64,000 nucleotides of DNA from DYRB01 sp963802205 (GCA_963802205.1 CAWDHW010000014.1:92756-156755), one strand, 5' to 3'. Counted from the stretch's first letter, positions 1 through 9,071 are shown. The notes: generated from the letters alone by a model not told the origin. Made by a program: numbers and translations.

Positions 1-2
1 CC

Positions 3-1571
3 ATCCTGCCCATGCTGGTACGTCTTGGGCTGGTTTCGGAGCGAGACATGGCATTGGCACTGGCGGAGGTCCTCGACCTGCCGCTGGCCCAGCTCACGGA
101 CTATCCCGAGGCCCCGGTGGCGGAGGGGCGCCTGACGCTGCGCTTTCTCAAGGACAGCCACAGCCTGCCGCTGCGCGAAGACGCAGAAGGGTTGGACGTC
201 GCGGTGGCCAATCCCACTGAGACCTTCTTCCTGGAGGCGTTGACCCTGGCCCTCGGCAAACCGGTACGGGTCTGGGTCGGGCTGCCCTCGGAGATCGATG
301 CCGCCGTGGATCGCCTCTACGAGGAGTCGTCCGCAAAACCCGCGGAGCAGGAGGGGGAGGGTGGCGAATTCGACGAGGAGGACATCGAACATCTCAAGGA
401 CCTGGCGAGCGAGGCCCCGGTCATCCGCATGGTCAACCAGATCATGCAGCGGGCGGTGGATGCACGCGCCTCCGATATCCACATCGAGCCCTTCGCCGAC
501 GAGTTGAAGGTCCGCTATCGGGTAGACGGCATTTTGAAAGAGGTCGATTCACCCCCGGTGCGCTCCACCGCGGCCATCATCTCCCGGGTCAAGATCATGG
601 CCAAACTCAACATCGCCGAACGCCGTCTGCCCCAGGACGGGCGTATCCCGCTGCGTGTCCAGGGCAAAGAACTCGATCTGCGCGTCTCTACAGTCCCCAC
701 CATGTTCGGCGAGAGCGTGGTCATGCGCCTGTTGGACAAGGAGAGCGTGCGCTTCGACCTCGACTCCCTTGGCTTCGACGGTCCGCCCAAAGATCGTCTG
801 CTGTCGGTGTTGGATGCACCCTACGGCATCCTCCTGGTCACGGGCCCCACCGGCAGCGGCAAGAGCACCACCCTCTACACCGCCCTGTCGCGCCTCAACA
901 CCCAGGAGCGCAAGATCATCACCGTGGAGGACCCGGTGGAGTACCAGCTCCCCGGGATCAACCAGATTCAGGTCAAGGCCGCCATCGGCATGACCTTCGC
1001 GGGGGCCCTGCGCGCCATCGTGCGCCAGGATCCTGACATCATCATGGTCGGCGAGATGCGCGACCTGGAGACGGCGCGCATCGCGGTGCAGTCGGCCCTG
1101 ACCGGGCACGTGGTTTTGTCAACCCTGCATACCAACGATGCCGCCAGCGGGGTCACACGTTTGCTCGAGATGGGGGTAGAGGACTACCTGCTGACCTCCA
1201 CCGTCAACGGCATTCTCGCCCAGCGCCTGGTGCGCCGGCTCTGCCCCCACTGCCGCGCCGCCTATCAGCCCCTGCCGGAGGTGGCCGCCAAGCTGGCGAA
1301 GGTGGCCGGCGGCGCCCCGATCACCCTTCATCGCGCCGTGGGCTGCGACCAGTGCAACGCCACCGGCTACCGCGGGCGCCTGGTCATCACGGAGGTCCTG
1401 CTGATGACGGACGCCGTGCGTCAGGCCGTACTGCGCCATGCCACTGCGACCGACATCCAGCGCATCGCCATCGACGAGGGGATGGTCACGATGTACGACG
1501 ACGGCCTGCGCAAGGCCCTGGATGGGCGTACCACGGTGGAAGAGGTCATGCGCGTGGCCGAGGAGGCTTAA
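3..1571 (+). CDS. gspE: Type II secretion ATPase GspE (5' partial)
   Basis: Cytoplasmic hexameric ATPase that powers pseudopilus assembly in type II secretion. The reading frame is open to the left edge, so the true start probably lies outside the window; the first in-window ATG is at 12. Numbering from that ATG, the N-terminal GspE domain is followed by Walker A GPTGSGKSTT near residues 278-287. Then come the Walker B/Asp-box region ending GEMRDLETA, the HTNDA box, and a tetracysteine zinc motif C411-x2-C414 ... C445-x2-C448, diagnostic of GspE. The GEMRD box has Met where most family members have Ile. It is first of eleven collinear gsp genes, and gspF starts 4 bases after its stop. PilB is the alternative, but the neighbouring gspF-D genes settle it. 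Confidence 0.96.
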   Translation: MLPMLVRLGLVSERDMALALAEVLDLPLAQLTDYPEAPVAEGRLTLRFLKDSHSLPLREDAEGLDVAVANPTETFFLEALTLALGKPVRVWVGLPSEIDAAVDRLYEESSAKPAEQEGEGGEFDEEDIEHLKDLASEAPVIRMVNQIMQRAVDARASDIHIEPFADELKVRYRVDGILKEVDSPPVRSTAAIISRVKIMAKLNIAERRLPQDGRIPLRVQGKELDLRVSTVPTMFGESVVMRLLDKESVRFDLDSLGFDGPPKDRLLSVLDAPYGILLVTGPTGSGKSTTLYTALSRLNTQERKIITVEDPVEYQLPGINQIQVKAAIGMTFAGALRAIVRQDPDIIMVGEMRDLETARIAVQSALTGHVVLSTLHTNDAASGVTRLLEMGVEDYLLTSTVNGILAQRLVRRLCPHCRAAYQPLPEVAAKLAKVAGGAPITLHRAVGCDQCNATGYRGRLVITEVLLMTDAVRQAVLRHATATDIQRIAIDEGMVTMYDDGLRKALDGRTTVEEVMRVAEEA

Positions 1572-1575
1572 GCAC

Positions 1576-2784
1576 GTGCCCCTCTACAGCTTCAAGGCGG
1601 TCAAGCCAGATGGCGAGGCGGTCGAGGGCGACCGCGAGGCCGCGGACGAGGCGGCCCTGGTGCGGTCACTCCAGGCCGAGGGGCTGATCCCCATCCAGAC
1701 CCGCCCTGCCGGGGGGCTGCGCCTGTCCCTCGGGGTACGGCGCAGGCGCTCCCTTAGCCAAAAGGAGATTGGCATCCTGACACGGGAGCTGGCGACCCTG
1801 CTGGAGGCCGGGCTGACCCTGGACCGCTCCCTCCAGATCCTGGTCGAGCTGACCGCGGAGGAGCACCTGGTCAAGGTCTTGGCCGACCTGCAACAGCGGG
1901 TCCGCGGTGGGGCCACCTTTTCCGCTTCGCTTGAGCAGCAGGGTGGTCAGTTTCCTCGCCTGTACGTCAACATGGTCCGCGCAGGGGAGGCCAGCGGTGC
2001 CCTGGATCAGGTCCTGGCGCGCCTGGCGGACTATCTGGAACGTACCGCGGAGCTGCGCGAGACGGTCACATCGGCCCTCGTCTACCCGGCCATCCTGCTC
2101 GTGGTGGCGGGGCTCTCGGTGATCATGCTGCTGGTCTTCGTCGTCCCCCAGTTCGCCGCCCTGTTCGACGACATGGGTGCGGCCCTGCCCCTGCCCACGC
2201 GCATCGTGGTGGGAGCCGGGGACCTCTTCCGCGATTACTGGTGGGCCATGCTCGCCGTGGGTGCCCTGATCGCCGCCACCATCGAGCAGCGCCTGAAGCG
2301 ACCTGAGGTACGCGAGCGCTTCGACCGGCGCGTGCTGGCCATGCCTCTGCTTGGCGACCTGGTGTGGAAACTCGAGACCGCACGCTTTTGTCACACCCTG
2401 GCCACCCTGCTCAAGAATGGCCTGCCGCTGCTGACCGCCCTGAACCTCGCCAAGGAGGTTGTGTCCAACCGCAAGATCGCCGGGTTGCTGGATGAGGCAG
2501 GGGAGGACCTCAAGCACGGCAAGGGCCTGGCAGAGCCCCTGGCGCGGCGGCAGGTCCTGCCGCAACTGGCCATGCAGATGATCCGGGTGGGCGAGGAGTC
2601 CGGGGCACTGGACGCCATGCTCGCCAAGGTTGCGGAGATCTACGACCGCGAGACCCGATCCAGCGTGCGCAGCCTGCTGACCTTGCTGGAGCCTGTGCTC
2701 ATCATCGGCTTGGGGATCGTGGTCGCCGGGATCATCATCTCCATCCTGATGGCGATCCTGGGGGCCAACGATCTGGTGTTCTAA
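1576..2784 (+). CDS. gspF: Type II secretion inner-membrane platform protein GspF
   Basis: Polytopic inner-membrane protein that couples the GspE ATPase to the pseudopilus. I chose the GTG at 1576, giving 402 aa that begin VPLYSFKAV, the usual GspF N-terminus; starts further upstream would overlap gspE. Two T2SF repeats are visible. The first follows LSQKEIGILTRELATLLEAG; the second lies around ETARFCHTLATLLKNGLPL. Three hydrophobic segments lie near residues 168-190, 215-235 and 370-395. Length matches the family norm of about 400 aa. It is tightly coupled to gspE, with a hairpin between its stop and gspG. Confidence 0.96.
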   Translation: MPLYSFKAVKPDGEAVEGDREAADEAALVRSLQAEGLIPIQTRPAGGLRLSLGVRRRRSLSQKEIGILTRELATLLEAGLTLDRSLQILVELTAEEHLVKVLADLQQRVRGGATFSASLEQQGGQFPRLYVNMVRAGEASGALDQVLARLADYLERTAELRETVTSALVYPAILLVVAGLSVIMLLVFVVPQFAALFDDMGAALPLPTRIVVGAGDLFRDYWWAMLAVGALIAATIEQRLKRPEVRERFDRRVLAMPLLGDLVWKLETARFCHTLATLLKNGLPLLTALNLAKEVVSNRKIAGLLDEAGEDLKHGKGLAEPLARRQVLPQLAMQMIRVGEESGALDAMLAKVAEIYDRETRSSVRSLLTLLEPVLIIGLGIVVAGIIISILMAILGANDLVF

Positions 2785-2876
2785 CTCGGGAATCTTTGTC
2801 CGCACCTGAACGCGAATGAACGCAAACCCAGGCCAGGGGCCGGGATGGCGGCCTTGCGCGATCTGGCCGACATACG

Positions 2877-2910
2877 ACGCCGATCACCATGGGCGACCTG
2901 TGATCGGCGT
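2877..2910 (+). terminator. Perfect 11-bp hairpin between gspF and gspG
   Basis: Arms 2877-2887 (ACGCCGATCAC) and 2900-2910 (GTGATCGGCGT) are perfectly complementary around a 12-nt loop. No T-run follows, so it may be an attenuator or RNA-processing/stability stem rather than a classical terminator. A TACAAT hexamer, -10-like, follows at 2915-2920, ahead of gspG, but no good -35 element is seen. Confidence 0.5.
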
Positions 2911-2954
2911 TCCTTACAATCACTACCTTAACCCGCACGCATCGAGGAAATCCT

Positions 2955-3383
2955 ATGCCCTGTCCTAGTCGCAAGCCCATCCGCGGCTTCACCCTGGTCG
3001 AACTCCTGGTCGTGCTTGCCATCCTCGGCCTGCTGGCCGGTCTGGTCGGGCCCCAGGTCATGAAATTCCTGGGGGGCTCCAAGACCAAGACCGCCGCCCT
3101 CCAGCTTCACGACCTGGGGGCCACCCTGGACCTCTATCGCCTGGAGATCGGCAACTACCCGAGTACGGATCAAGGGCTCGAGGCCCTGGTCAAGCAGCCC
3201 GGCAATGCCCCTAATTGGAACGGTCCCTATCTCAAGAAGAACGATGTCCCCAAGGACCCCTGGGGCCGCGAGTACAACTACCGAGCCCCAGGGCAGCACG
3301 GCGCCTTCGACATCTGGTCCCTGGGTGCCGACAACCGCGACGGCGGCGAGGGCGAGGACAAGGATGTGGTCAGTTGGGAGTGA
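2955..3383 (+). CDS. gspG: Major pseudopilin GspG
   Basis: Major subunit of the type II secretion pseudopilus, cleaved and N-methylated by the prepilin peptidase. The 142-aa protein has a short basic leader ending in RG, followed by FTLVELLVVLAILGLL, the class III prepilin signal with Glu at +5. The C-terminal half has the GspG fold signature: LGATLDLYRLEIGNYPS, then TDQGLEAL, and a C-terminal DIWSLGADNRDGGEGEDKD calcium-loop region. A ribosome site AGGAAATC precedes the ATG at 2955. The prepilin peptidase is not in the window. Confidence 0.97.
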   Translation: MPCPSRKPIRGFTLVELLVVLAILGLLAGLVGPQVMKFLGGSKTKTAALQLHDLGATLDLYRLEIGNYPSTDQGLEALVKQPGNAPNWNGPYLKKNDVPKDPWGREYNYRAPGQHGAFDIWSLGADNRDGGEGEDKDVVSWE

Positions 3384-3403
3384 GGGGGAAGTAGCGAGTA
3401 CGG

Positions 3404-3592
3404 AGTGGCAAGTGGTGAGTGGTTGGTTCGCAGTGGGCGGGGACTAGGTTGGTCAGGCACTGGGCATCGGCCTGCCTGACGAGTGTCATTGTGACCCCCG
3501 GGTTCGCACTGCAGCGCGCTCGCCGGCGTTACCGGGCGCTCGGTGCGCTGTGGGCGACGGCCTCGACCGCTGGCCACTCGCCACTCGCCACT
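3404..3592 (+). repeat. Long-range inverted repeat of GAGTGGC-like heptamers
   Basis: Arm 3404-3422 (AGTGGCAAGTGGTGAGTGG) matches the reverse complement of arm 3574-3592 at 17 of 19 positions. One mismatch would be a G-U wobble in RNA. Each arm is an imperfect tandem heptamer. The arms bracket the gspG-gspH junction and the right arm lies just before the gspH prepilin motif. Confidence 0.7.
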
Positions 3593-4045
3593 CATCGCTT
3601 CCCCAGGGGCTTCACCCTCGTTGAACTCCTGGTGGTGCTGGCCCTGGCGGGCTTTCTGATCGGGGTGGTTCCGCCGCTGATCGGCGCAGCCTTCCCCGGG
3701 GTCCAGCTCAAGGCGGCGGCCCGCAGCACCGCCGCCGGGTTGCGCCTGGCCCGGGAGGAGGCGATCCGCGGGGGCCATGCGGTGGCCTTTCTACTCGACG
3801 TGGAGGGGCGCCGCTATCAGGTCGAGGGCGATGCGCGCCTGGTCAACTACCCCGCCGGGCTCGACCTCAAGCTGGAGGGGGCCAGCGCGGAGCTGCGTGA
3901 CGATCAGGTGGGAGGGGTGCGCTTCTTTCCGGATGGCAGCTCCACCGGTGGGCGTGTCCTCATCAGCCGCGATGGCAGGGGCTATCAGGTCGGCGTGACC
4001 TGGCTCACCGGACGCATCGCGTTGGGACCCTGGGATGGGGACTGA
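3491..4045 (+). CDS. gspH: Minor pseudopilin GspH
   Basis: Minor pseudopilin of the type II secretion tip. The prepilin motif PRGFTLVELLVVLALAGFL identifies the family, and the rest fits a GspH/FimT domain. The start is uncertain: no ATG lies in frame upstream of the motif. I selected GTG 3491, which gives 184 aa and a leader of about 40 residues; GTG 3419 would lengthen it. Neither has a strong ribosome site. The region encoding the leader contains the heptamer inverted repeat, so the gene's 5' end may have been altered by repeat insertion. Its stop overlaps gspI. Confidence 0.88.
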   Translation: MTPGFALQRARRRYRALGALWATASTAGHSPLATHRFPRGFTLVELLVVLALAGFLIGVVPPLIGAAFPGVQLKAAARSTAAGLRLAREEAIRGGHAVAFLLDVEGRRYQVEGDARLVNYPAGLDLKLEGASAELRDDQVGGVRFFPDGSSTGGRVLISRDGRGYQVGVTWLTGRIALGPWDGD

Positions 4046-4571
4046 GATTTTGTCCGGTGCGATTGGAACCCGACGTTCGCATCCGGGTACGAGGCATGTC
4101 CGCCGGCAGGCCGGGTTCTCACTCCTGGAGGTCCTGGTGGCCTTCGCCATCCTGGCGCTATCCCTGGGGGTGCTGTTGCAGATCTTCTCGCGGGCCATGT
4201 CCACCACGGCGGTGAGCGGGTCTTACAGCCGGGCTGCCGCCATGGCGGAGGCGCGGCTGGCGGAGGTTGGGGTCACAGTTCCTCTGCAGGAAGGCGACTT
4301 CACCGGAGACCCCGATGATGGTTTGTCCTGGGCCCTACGCATTGTGCAGCTCGATGTCAGCGACATCTTTTTCGATCAGACGCCGCCAGTGACCCCTTAC
4401 CAGATCGTGGCGACGGTCTACTGGGGGGAACGCGGGGCGGAGCGGCACCTGAGCCTGGCCAGCCTGCACCTGGGCCCGGCCCTGGAGGACGCCGGTCTGG
4501 GCGCCGGCTCCGCCCCGGGACGGCCCCCGACGGTGAAGTCGCCTTCGGCCCCCAAGGCGGGTCGGCGATGA
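4035..4571 (+). CDS. gspI: Minor pseudopilin GspI
   Basis: Minor pseudopilin forming the tip complex with GspJ, K and H. The 178-aa product carries the motif RRQAGFSLLEVLVAFAILALSLG after a 28-residue basic leader, then an alpha-helical stem and small beta domain. The ATG at 4035 overlaps the end of gspH by 11 bases, which implies translational coupling. The tail after residue 140 is rich in Gly, Pro and Ala, making the protein longer than typical GspI proteins of 120-130 aa. Confidence 0.93.
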   Translation: MGTEILSGAIGTRRSHPGTRHVRRQAGFSLLEVLVAFAILALSLGVLLQIFSRAMSTTAVSGSYSRAAAMAEARLAEVGVTVPLQEGDFTGDPDDGLSWALRIVQLDVSDIFFDQTPPVTPYQIVATVYWGERGAERHLSLASLHLGPALEDAGLGAGSAPGRPPTVKSPSAPKAGRR

Positions 4572-5416
4572 CCGCCGCGCGTCGCCGCCAGAGGTGCAGG
4601 GCCCGGATGCAGGGCTTTACCCTCATCGAGCTGATCATTGCCTTGGCATTGATCGCGCTCATCACCCTGCTGCTTTTCTCCGGGCTGCGCCTGGGGACCC
4701 GAGCCTGGGACGGGGTGGATACCGTGTCGGAGCGCCACGCAGAACTGCGCAGCGCCCGGACCTTCCTGGACCAGGCACTGAGGCAGGCGCGGGACCTCAG
4801 CCTGCACCTGGAGGACCAGGACCGCCAGGTCTTCACCGGCGATGCGGGCAACCTGGAGTTCGTGGCTCCCCTGTCGGAGCACGTCGGGGTCCCGGGGCTC
4901 TATGTCCTGCGTCTGGGGGTGGAGGGGCGGGGCGAGCGCAGTCGTCTGGTGTTGACACGCTGGTTGCTGCACCCGGACGTCCTCCTGGGCAATGCGGGCA
5001 CCCCGGGGTGGACGCCCCTGGATGCGGCCTCGCCGGGGGGCTCAGGGGCCGAGGCGGTGGACCGGGACCTGGCTGCGGGTGCCTTCGGCCAGACCGTGCT
5101 GCTGGAGGGGGTGGGGGAGTTTGGTCTGGCCTATTTCGGGGTTCCCGAGGGGACTGCCGGGCTCAATGACCCGGCGGAGGGACAGGCGGCCAAGGCACCT
5201 AAGGTTCAGGGCCAGATCGAGGCGGCGGGTCTCGACGGGGAGCCGGAGGGGGCGTGGTACGCCGAGTGGGTGGCCCAACCCCATCCGCCCGAGCTGGTGC
5301 GGGTTCATCTCACCAGTCAGCGTCAGGGCTGGCCGGACAGCGTGATCCGCCTGCCCAGGGCCGACCAGACCCAGGGTGCGGCAATCCAGATCGGTCAACG
5401 CAGGGGAGGCCTGTGA
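4568..5416 (+). CDS. gspJ: Minor pseudopilin GspJ
   Basis: Minor pseudopilin of the tip complex. The motif RMQGFTLIELIIALALIALI follows a short Arg-rich leader, and the 282-aa length suits GspJ-type prepilins, which are larger than G, H and I. The ATG at 4568 overlaps the gspI stop (ATGA arrangement). The body contains RSARTFLDQALRQARD, typical of the GspJ/PilW region after the helix. An alternative name is a PilW-like prepilin, but position between gspI and gspK supports GspJ. Confidence 0.92.
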   Translation: MTAARRRQRCRARMQGFTLIELIIALALIALITLLLFSGLRLGTRAWDGVDTVSERHAELRSARTFLDQALRQARDLSLHLEDQDRQVFTGDAGNLEFVAPLSEHVGVPGLYVLRLGVEGRGERSRLVLTRWLLHPDVLLGNAGTPGWTPLDAASPGGSGAEAVDRDLAAGAFGQTVLLEGVGEFGLAYFGVPEGTAGLNDPAEGQAAKAPKVQGQIEAAGLDGEPEGAWYAEWVAQPHPPELVRVHLTSQRQGWPDSVIRLPRADQTQGAAIQIGQRRGGL

Positions 5417-6444
5417 ACGGCCAAGTTATTGACCGGATAGGGCGTGGGCGGGGGATCGCCCTGGTCCTGGTCCTTTGGGTCATCGCCCTGCTCACGGTGA
5501 TGGCGCTCGGACTCACCGCGGCCCAGCGCACCGAGAGCACACTCACCGCCAACGCCCTGGACGGGGCGCGCTTTCGCGCCGCGGCGGACGCCGGGATCGC
5601 CTACGCGATCCTGAATCTCCTTGCCCCTCCGAACCCGGACCTCGATGTGGCTGCGGCGTCCGCTCGGGACGGCGGGGGCCAGCCCCAGGAGTGGCTGCCG
5701 GACGACTTGCCGAGGTCCTGGTCCTTTGCCGAGGTGCCGCTTTCGATTTCCGTCTCCAACGAGGCGTCGCGCATCGATCTCAACAGCGCCGATGCCAAGA
5801 CGCTGACCGCCCTGTTGATGGTCCTGGACGTCCCGGAGAACGAGGCCGTGGCGCTGGCGGATCGCATACTCGACTGGCGTGACTTGGATGATCTCGTGGG
5901 ACTCAACGGGGCCGAAGACTCCGCCTATGCCGCCGAGGGCCTTCCGTACGGGGCCAAGGACGGTCCCTTCACCAGCGTCGAGGAACTGCGCCAGGTCTTA
6001 GGGGTTACTCCCGAGCTCTATGCCCGTCTCGCCCCAGAGCTGACGGTGGACTCGGGTGTCGACCAGGTCGATCAACAGTTCGCCTCCGCAGCGGTCCTGG
6101 CGGCGGTTCAGGGGGTGCCTATGGAGGACGCCAGGGCCATCGTCGCCGAACGTACCGAACCCCAACTAGGGACCCGGGCGGGAAGCGCCGCGGCTGTCTC
6201 CGGTCGGGGCGGACCTGTCTACCGTATCCGTGTCGCACGGGCGGCGTCCATCGAAGACCCACATACTCGCACAGGGCAATCTGGTGCCGGTGCACCGGCC
6301 GGTGCTGCCGGCCTGGCGATGGAGGCCATGGTTCGCATAGAACAGGGAGGGACGCCACCCTTTCAGGTCGTTTGGCGTCGCTATGGGCTTGCCCCACCCC
6401 CGCCGCCGCCGCCCCCAGATGCCGGGGAGGGTCTGTGGCGTTAA
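5413..6444 (+). CDS. gspK: Type II secretion pseudopilus tip protein GspK
   Basis: Largest minor pseudopilin, capping the pseudopilus. GTG 5413 overlaps the gspJ stop and has a GGGAGG ribosome site; it gives 343 aa. The prepilin motif is IGRGRGIALVLVLWVIALLT. It lacks the Glu at +5, as is usual for GspK. Two helix-hairpin-helix-like stretches follow: ASRIDLNSADAKTLTALL and FTSVEELRQVLGVTPELYARL, both typical of GspK. The C-terminus ends in a polyproline run before the last residues. Confidence 0.93.
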   Translation: MNGQVIDRIGRGRGIALVLVLWVIALLTVMALGLTAAQRTESTLTANALDGARFRAAADAGIAYAILNLLAPPNPDLDVAAASARDGGGQPQEWLPDDLPRSWSFAEVPLSISVSNEASRIDLNSADAKTLTALLMVLDVPENEAVALADRILDWRDLDDLVGLNGAEDSAYAAEGLPYGAKDGPFTSVEELRQVLGVTPELYARLAPELTVDSGVDQVDQQFASAAVLAAVQGVPMEDARAIVAERTEPQLGTRAGSAAAVSGRGGPVYRIRVARAASIEDPHTRTGQSGAGAPAGAAGLAMEAMVRIEQGGTPPFQVVWRRYGLAPPPPPPPPDAGEGLWR

Positions 6445-6595
6445 GGGTCCTGGTCCCCTCCCCACACCGGACTATGAAAAGCGCGGGCGCCATGACTGTT
6501 TCACTTGCCTCGGCCGCTGCTCCCGGCGCGGCCAGCCGCCGGCCATGATAGGCTTGGTCGCGACTCTGCATAGCCCTCTTTGACCCGTAGGACTC

Positions 6596-7693
6596 ATGGC
6601 CTTCATCGACGCCTTCCAATCCATACACCTGTTCCCATCGGGCCTGGGGTCCAGCCTGGCGGATCATGTCGATGCCTGGCGTGGGAACCTCGCCGCTTGC
6701 CTGCCGAGGCGCCTGCGCCGCTGGATACTGGGGCCTGACTGCCGCCTGCTGATCTTGCCGCAGGGCGACCTGGCTCAGGTCTTTCTTGCCGATGATGACG
6801 AACGCCATCCCTTGGGCGAACTGACCCTGATGGCAGGGGAGTCCCTCCCGGATCTTGGGCCTGGGGTTAAAGTGCGACCACAGCGGACCCTCATCGTCCT
6901 CCCGGTCGGGGAGGTCCTGCGCCGCAGCATCTCCTTTCCAGCACAGGTGCGCGACAACCTCCAGCAGGTGGTGCGCTACGAAATCGATCGTCTGACCCCT
7001 TTTCAGGCCGATCAGGTCCTCTTCGATACCAGCCTGAGCGGGGCTTCGCGGCGCGGTGATCGCATTCTGGTGGAACTGGCCCTGTGCCGCCGCGACCGAG
7101 TGGATCCATGGCTCCTGCGCCTGCGCGAGGCTGGCTCGCCGGTCGATCAGGTCACTTGGGAGGATGCCTGGCCCAAGGCCAATCTGTTGCCCCCGGATGG
7201 TCGCCCGCACAGGAGTACGGCGGGCCTGAAGTTGAACCTCGCCATGGCGGCGGCGGTCCTCTTGCTGGGGGCGGCGGCCTTGGTTACGCCCCTGTGGCAG
7301 CGCGACCAGATAAGGTCCTTGCTGCACGCCGAGGTTGACCTGGCGCGCACCGCTGCCCAGGATGTCGATAAGCTTCGCGGCGATCTGGAGCGGGCGCGCC
7401 AGGGCAGCGTCGCCGTCCTCCAGCGCAAGCAGGAGCAGCCGCGCGTGATCGACCTCCTGCGGGAACTCACGGTGCGGTTGCCGGATGGGACCTGGATTCA
7501 GAACATCGACCTCAATAAGGGCGAGGTCCAGTTGCGCGGCGAATCTACCCAAGCCACGGCCTTGATCGCCATTCTCGAGAAGTCCGCCGGGGTCCATGGG
7601 GTCACCTTCGCGTCACCGGTGACCCAGGTCGCCCAGACCGGGGCCGAGCGCTTCAACATCACCTTCCAGTATGAGAGGCCAAAACCACCGTGA
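6596..7693 (+). CDS. gspL: Type II secretion protein GspL (PilN-like)
   Basis: Inner-membrane assembly platform protein that recruits GspE. The 365-aa protein has an actin-like cytoplasmic part (residues 1-200), with LPVGEVLRRSISFPAQVRDN and YEIDRLTPF typical of GspL/PilM-type modules. One transmembrane segment lies near residues 208-235, then a periplasmic PilN-like helix-plus-ferredoxin domain containing RLPDGTWIQNIDL. It starts 151 bases after gspK and overlaps gspM by a GTGA junction. Confidence 0.9.
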   Translation: MAFIDAFQSIHLFPSGLGSSLADHVDAWRGNLAACLPRRLRRWILGPDCRLLILPQGDLAQVFLADDDERHPLGELTLMAGESLPDLGPGVKVRPQRTLIVLPVGEVLRRSISFPAQVRDNLQQVVRYEIDRLTPFQADQVLFDTSLSGASRRGDRILVELALCRRDRVDPWLLRLREAGSPVDQVTWEDAWPKANLLPPDGRPHRSTAGLKLNLAMAAAVLLLGAAALVTPLWQRDQIRSLLHAEVDLARTAAQDVDKLRGDLERARQGSVAVLQRKQEQPRVIDLLRELTVRLPDGTWIQNIDLNKGEVQLRGESTQATALIAILEKSAGVHGVTFASPVTQVAQTGAERFNITFQYERPKPP

Positions 7694-8328
7694 GTTTACC
7701 CCCGATCCGCCCGCAACCCAGCGGCGGACGGCGCCCCGCCGCCTGCCTGTTGGCGTGGGCCCTTTTGCTTCTGGTCCCCGTGGGATTTGGTTTCGGTGTC
7801 GTCTGGCCTTGGCTGGATCGCATGGCCTTCCGAGACAACGATATCGCCAGCGCCCGCGACCAGCTTGTCCGCTACCAGCGTTTAGTGGCGACATTGCCCA
7901 GCCTGCGTGCCGAGTTGGAGGCAGTTAATAACAACCAGGACTTCAAGGCATTCTATTTCGCCGCTCAGACCCCGGCACTGGCGGGGGCGACTTTGCAGCA
8001 GACCGTGCAGGATATCGTCAAGGCCGCGGGCAGTCGGCTCGTCAGTACTCAGATCCTCCCGGCAACCCCAAACGAGCAGCTGCCCACGGTGAGGGTCCGC
8101 ATCCAACTCCAGGGATCCACGGCTCAGTTGTTCGAGATCCTCTACCAACTCGAACAGTCGCGGCCCTTTCTGTTCGTCGATCAGGTCTCGATCCGCTCGA
8201 TGGCCCAGTCGGCGCGCCCTGTCGTACCTGAGCGCAATCGCCAGGTCCGGCGTCCCCCCAGCAAGCCCGACACCGAGGATCTGACGGTGCGCCTCGACAT
8301 CTTCGGTTACACCCTGGGTGGGGCATGA
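7690..8328 (+). CDS. gspM: Type II secretion protein GspM
   Basis: Bitopic inner-membrane protein of the assembly platform that partners with GspL. The start is GTG 7690, overlapping the gspL stop. The 212 aa contain a transmembrane helix near residues 20-43, then a coiled-coil stem (NDIASARDQLVRYQRLVATL) and a ferredoxin-like periplasmic domain near residues 95-210. The sequence is divergent, as GspM proteins are; identity rests on topology and on its position between gspL and gspN. Confidence 0.87.
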   Translation: MSLPPIRPQPSGGRRPAACLLAWALLLLVPVGFGFGVVWPWLDRMAFRDNDIASARDQLVRYQRLVATLPSLRAELEAVNNNQDFKAFYFAAQTPALAGATLQQTVQDIVKAAGSRLVSTQILPATPNEQLPTVRVRIQLQGSTAQLFEILYQLEQSRPFLFVDQVSIRSMAQSARPVVPERNRQVRRPPSKPDTEDLTVRLDIFGYTLGGA

Positions 8329-9071
8329 TGAAGGCCCTGTTGGCTGCACTATCCCTGGGTCTCGGTGGCCTGCTTTATTGGCAGTGGACCGACTGGCCAC
8401 CGCCGCCCCCCGGGCAGGTCGTCGGTCCAATGCCGCCGGACGCCCGGGTGACCACCTTGCCAGATCCTCTGAACGGGCTCGTGCCCGTCCAGGATCGCGA
8501 GGAGTATGCCGCGATCAAGGAACGCCCTTTGTTTCGGCCCGACCGGCGCCCGCAAGAGCCGGTGCTTACCGATGGGGTTGAGGCCCCCCCCCCGGCAGAC
8601 AATGACTTGGCGGGTTTCGATCTCACAGGTGTCATCATTTCCCCGGCCATGACCACCGCCTGGGTGAAGGACCCGAGCCAGCAGACCCCAGTACGGCTGC
8701 GTCCAGGCGAGACCCTGTCGGGGTGGACGGTTAAGGACATCCTTGGCGATCGCATGGTCGTAGAGCGACAGGGGAAAAGCGATACGTTATATTTGCGCGA
8801 CTTCAAGGCCCCGGCTGGACCGGGGATCACCACGCCACCCAAGGCTGCGTCGCAGCCAGGGTCCGCCGCAGGCAACCGCCAACCGCCCGGGGGTGTCAAG
8901 AAGCCGGGCACCTCGGGTGGCGGCAAGCCGCCCGGTCCCGGGCAGGCGGCACTACCCGGGGGCCAGCCGCCACCCGCCAAGACGCCCGTCCCGGCGCAAT
9001 CCGGAGCCGATAATCGTGCGGCGAAGGGTGCGGGCGCCAGGGTCAGGCCGCCAGCGGGAACTCCACAGTGA
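8325..9071 (+). CDS. gspN: Type II secretion protein GspN/GspC-like (PulC homology region)
   Basis: Bitopic protein expected to link the inner-membrane platform to the secretin, as XpsN or GspC do. The 248 aa begin with a transmembrane segment at residues 3-20 and a Pro-rich linker. A homology-region-like domain follows: ERPLFRPDRRP near residue 67, then LTGVIISPAMTTAWVKD and GWTVKDILGDRMVVERQG. The last 90 residues are Pro/Gly/Gln-rich and likely disordered. No PDZ domain is seen, which favours the GspN type. Gene order L-M-N-D matches the xps cluster. ATG 8325 overlaps gspM. Confidence 0.82.
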   Translation: MMKALLAALSLGLGGLLYWQWTDWPPPPPGQVVGPMPPDARVTTLPDPLNGLVPVQDREEYAAIKERPLFRPDRRPQEPVLTDGVEAPPPADNDLAGFDLTGVIISPAMTTAWVKDPSQQTPVRLRPGETLSGWTVKDILGDRMVVERQGKSDTLYLRDFKAPAGPGITTPPKAASQPGSAAGNRQPPGGVKKPGTSGGGKPPGPGQAALPGGQPPPAKTPVPAQSGADNRAAKGAGARVRPPAGTPQ

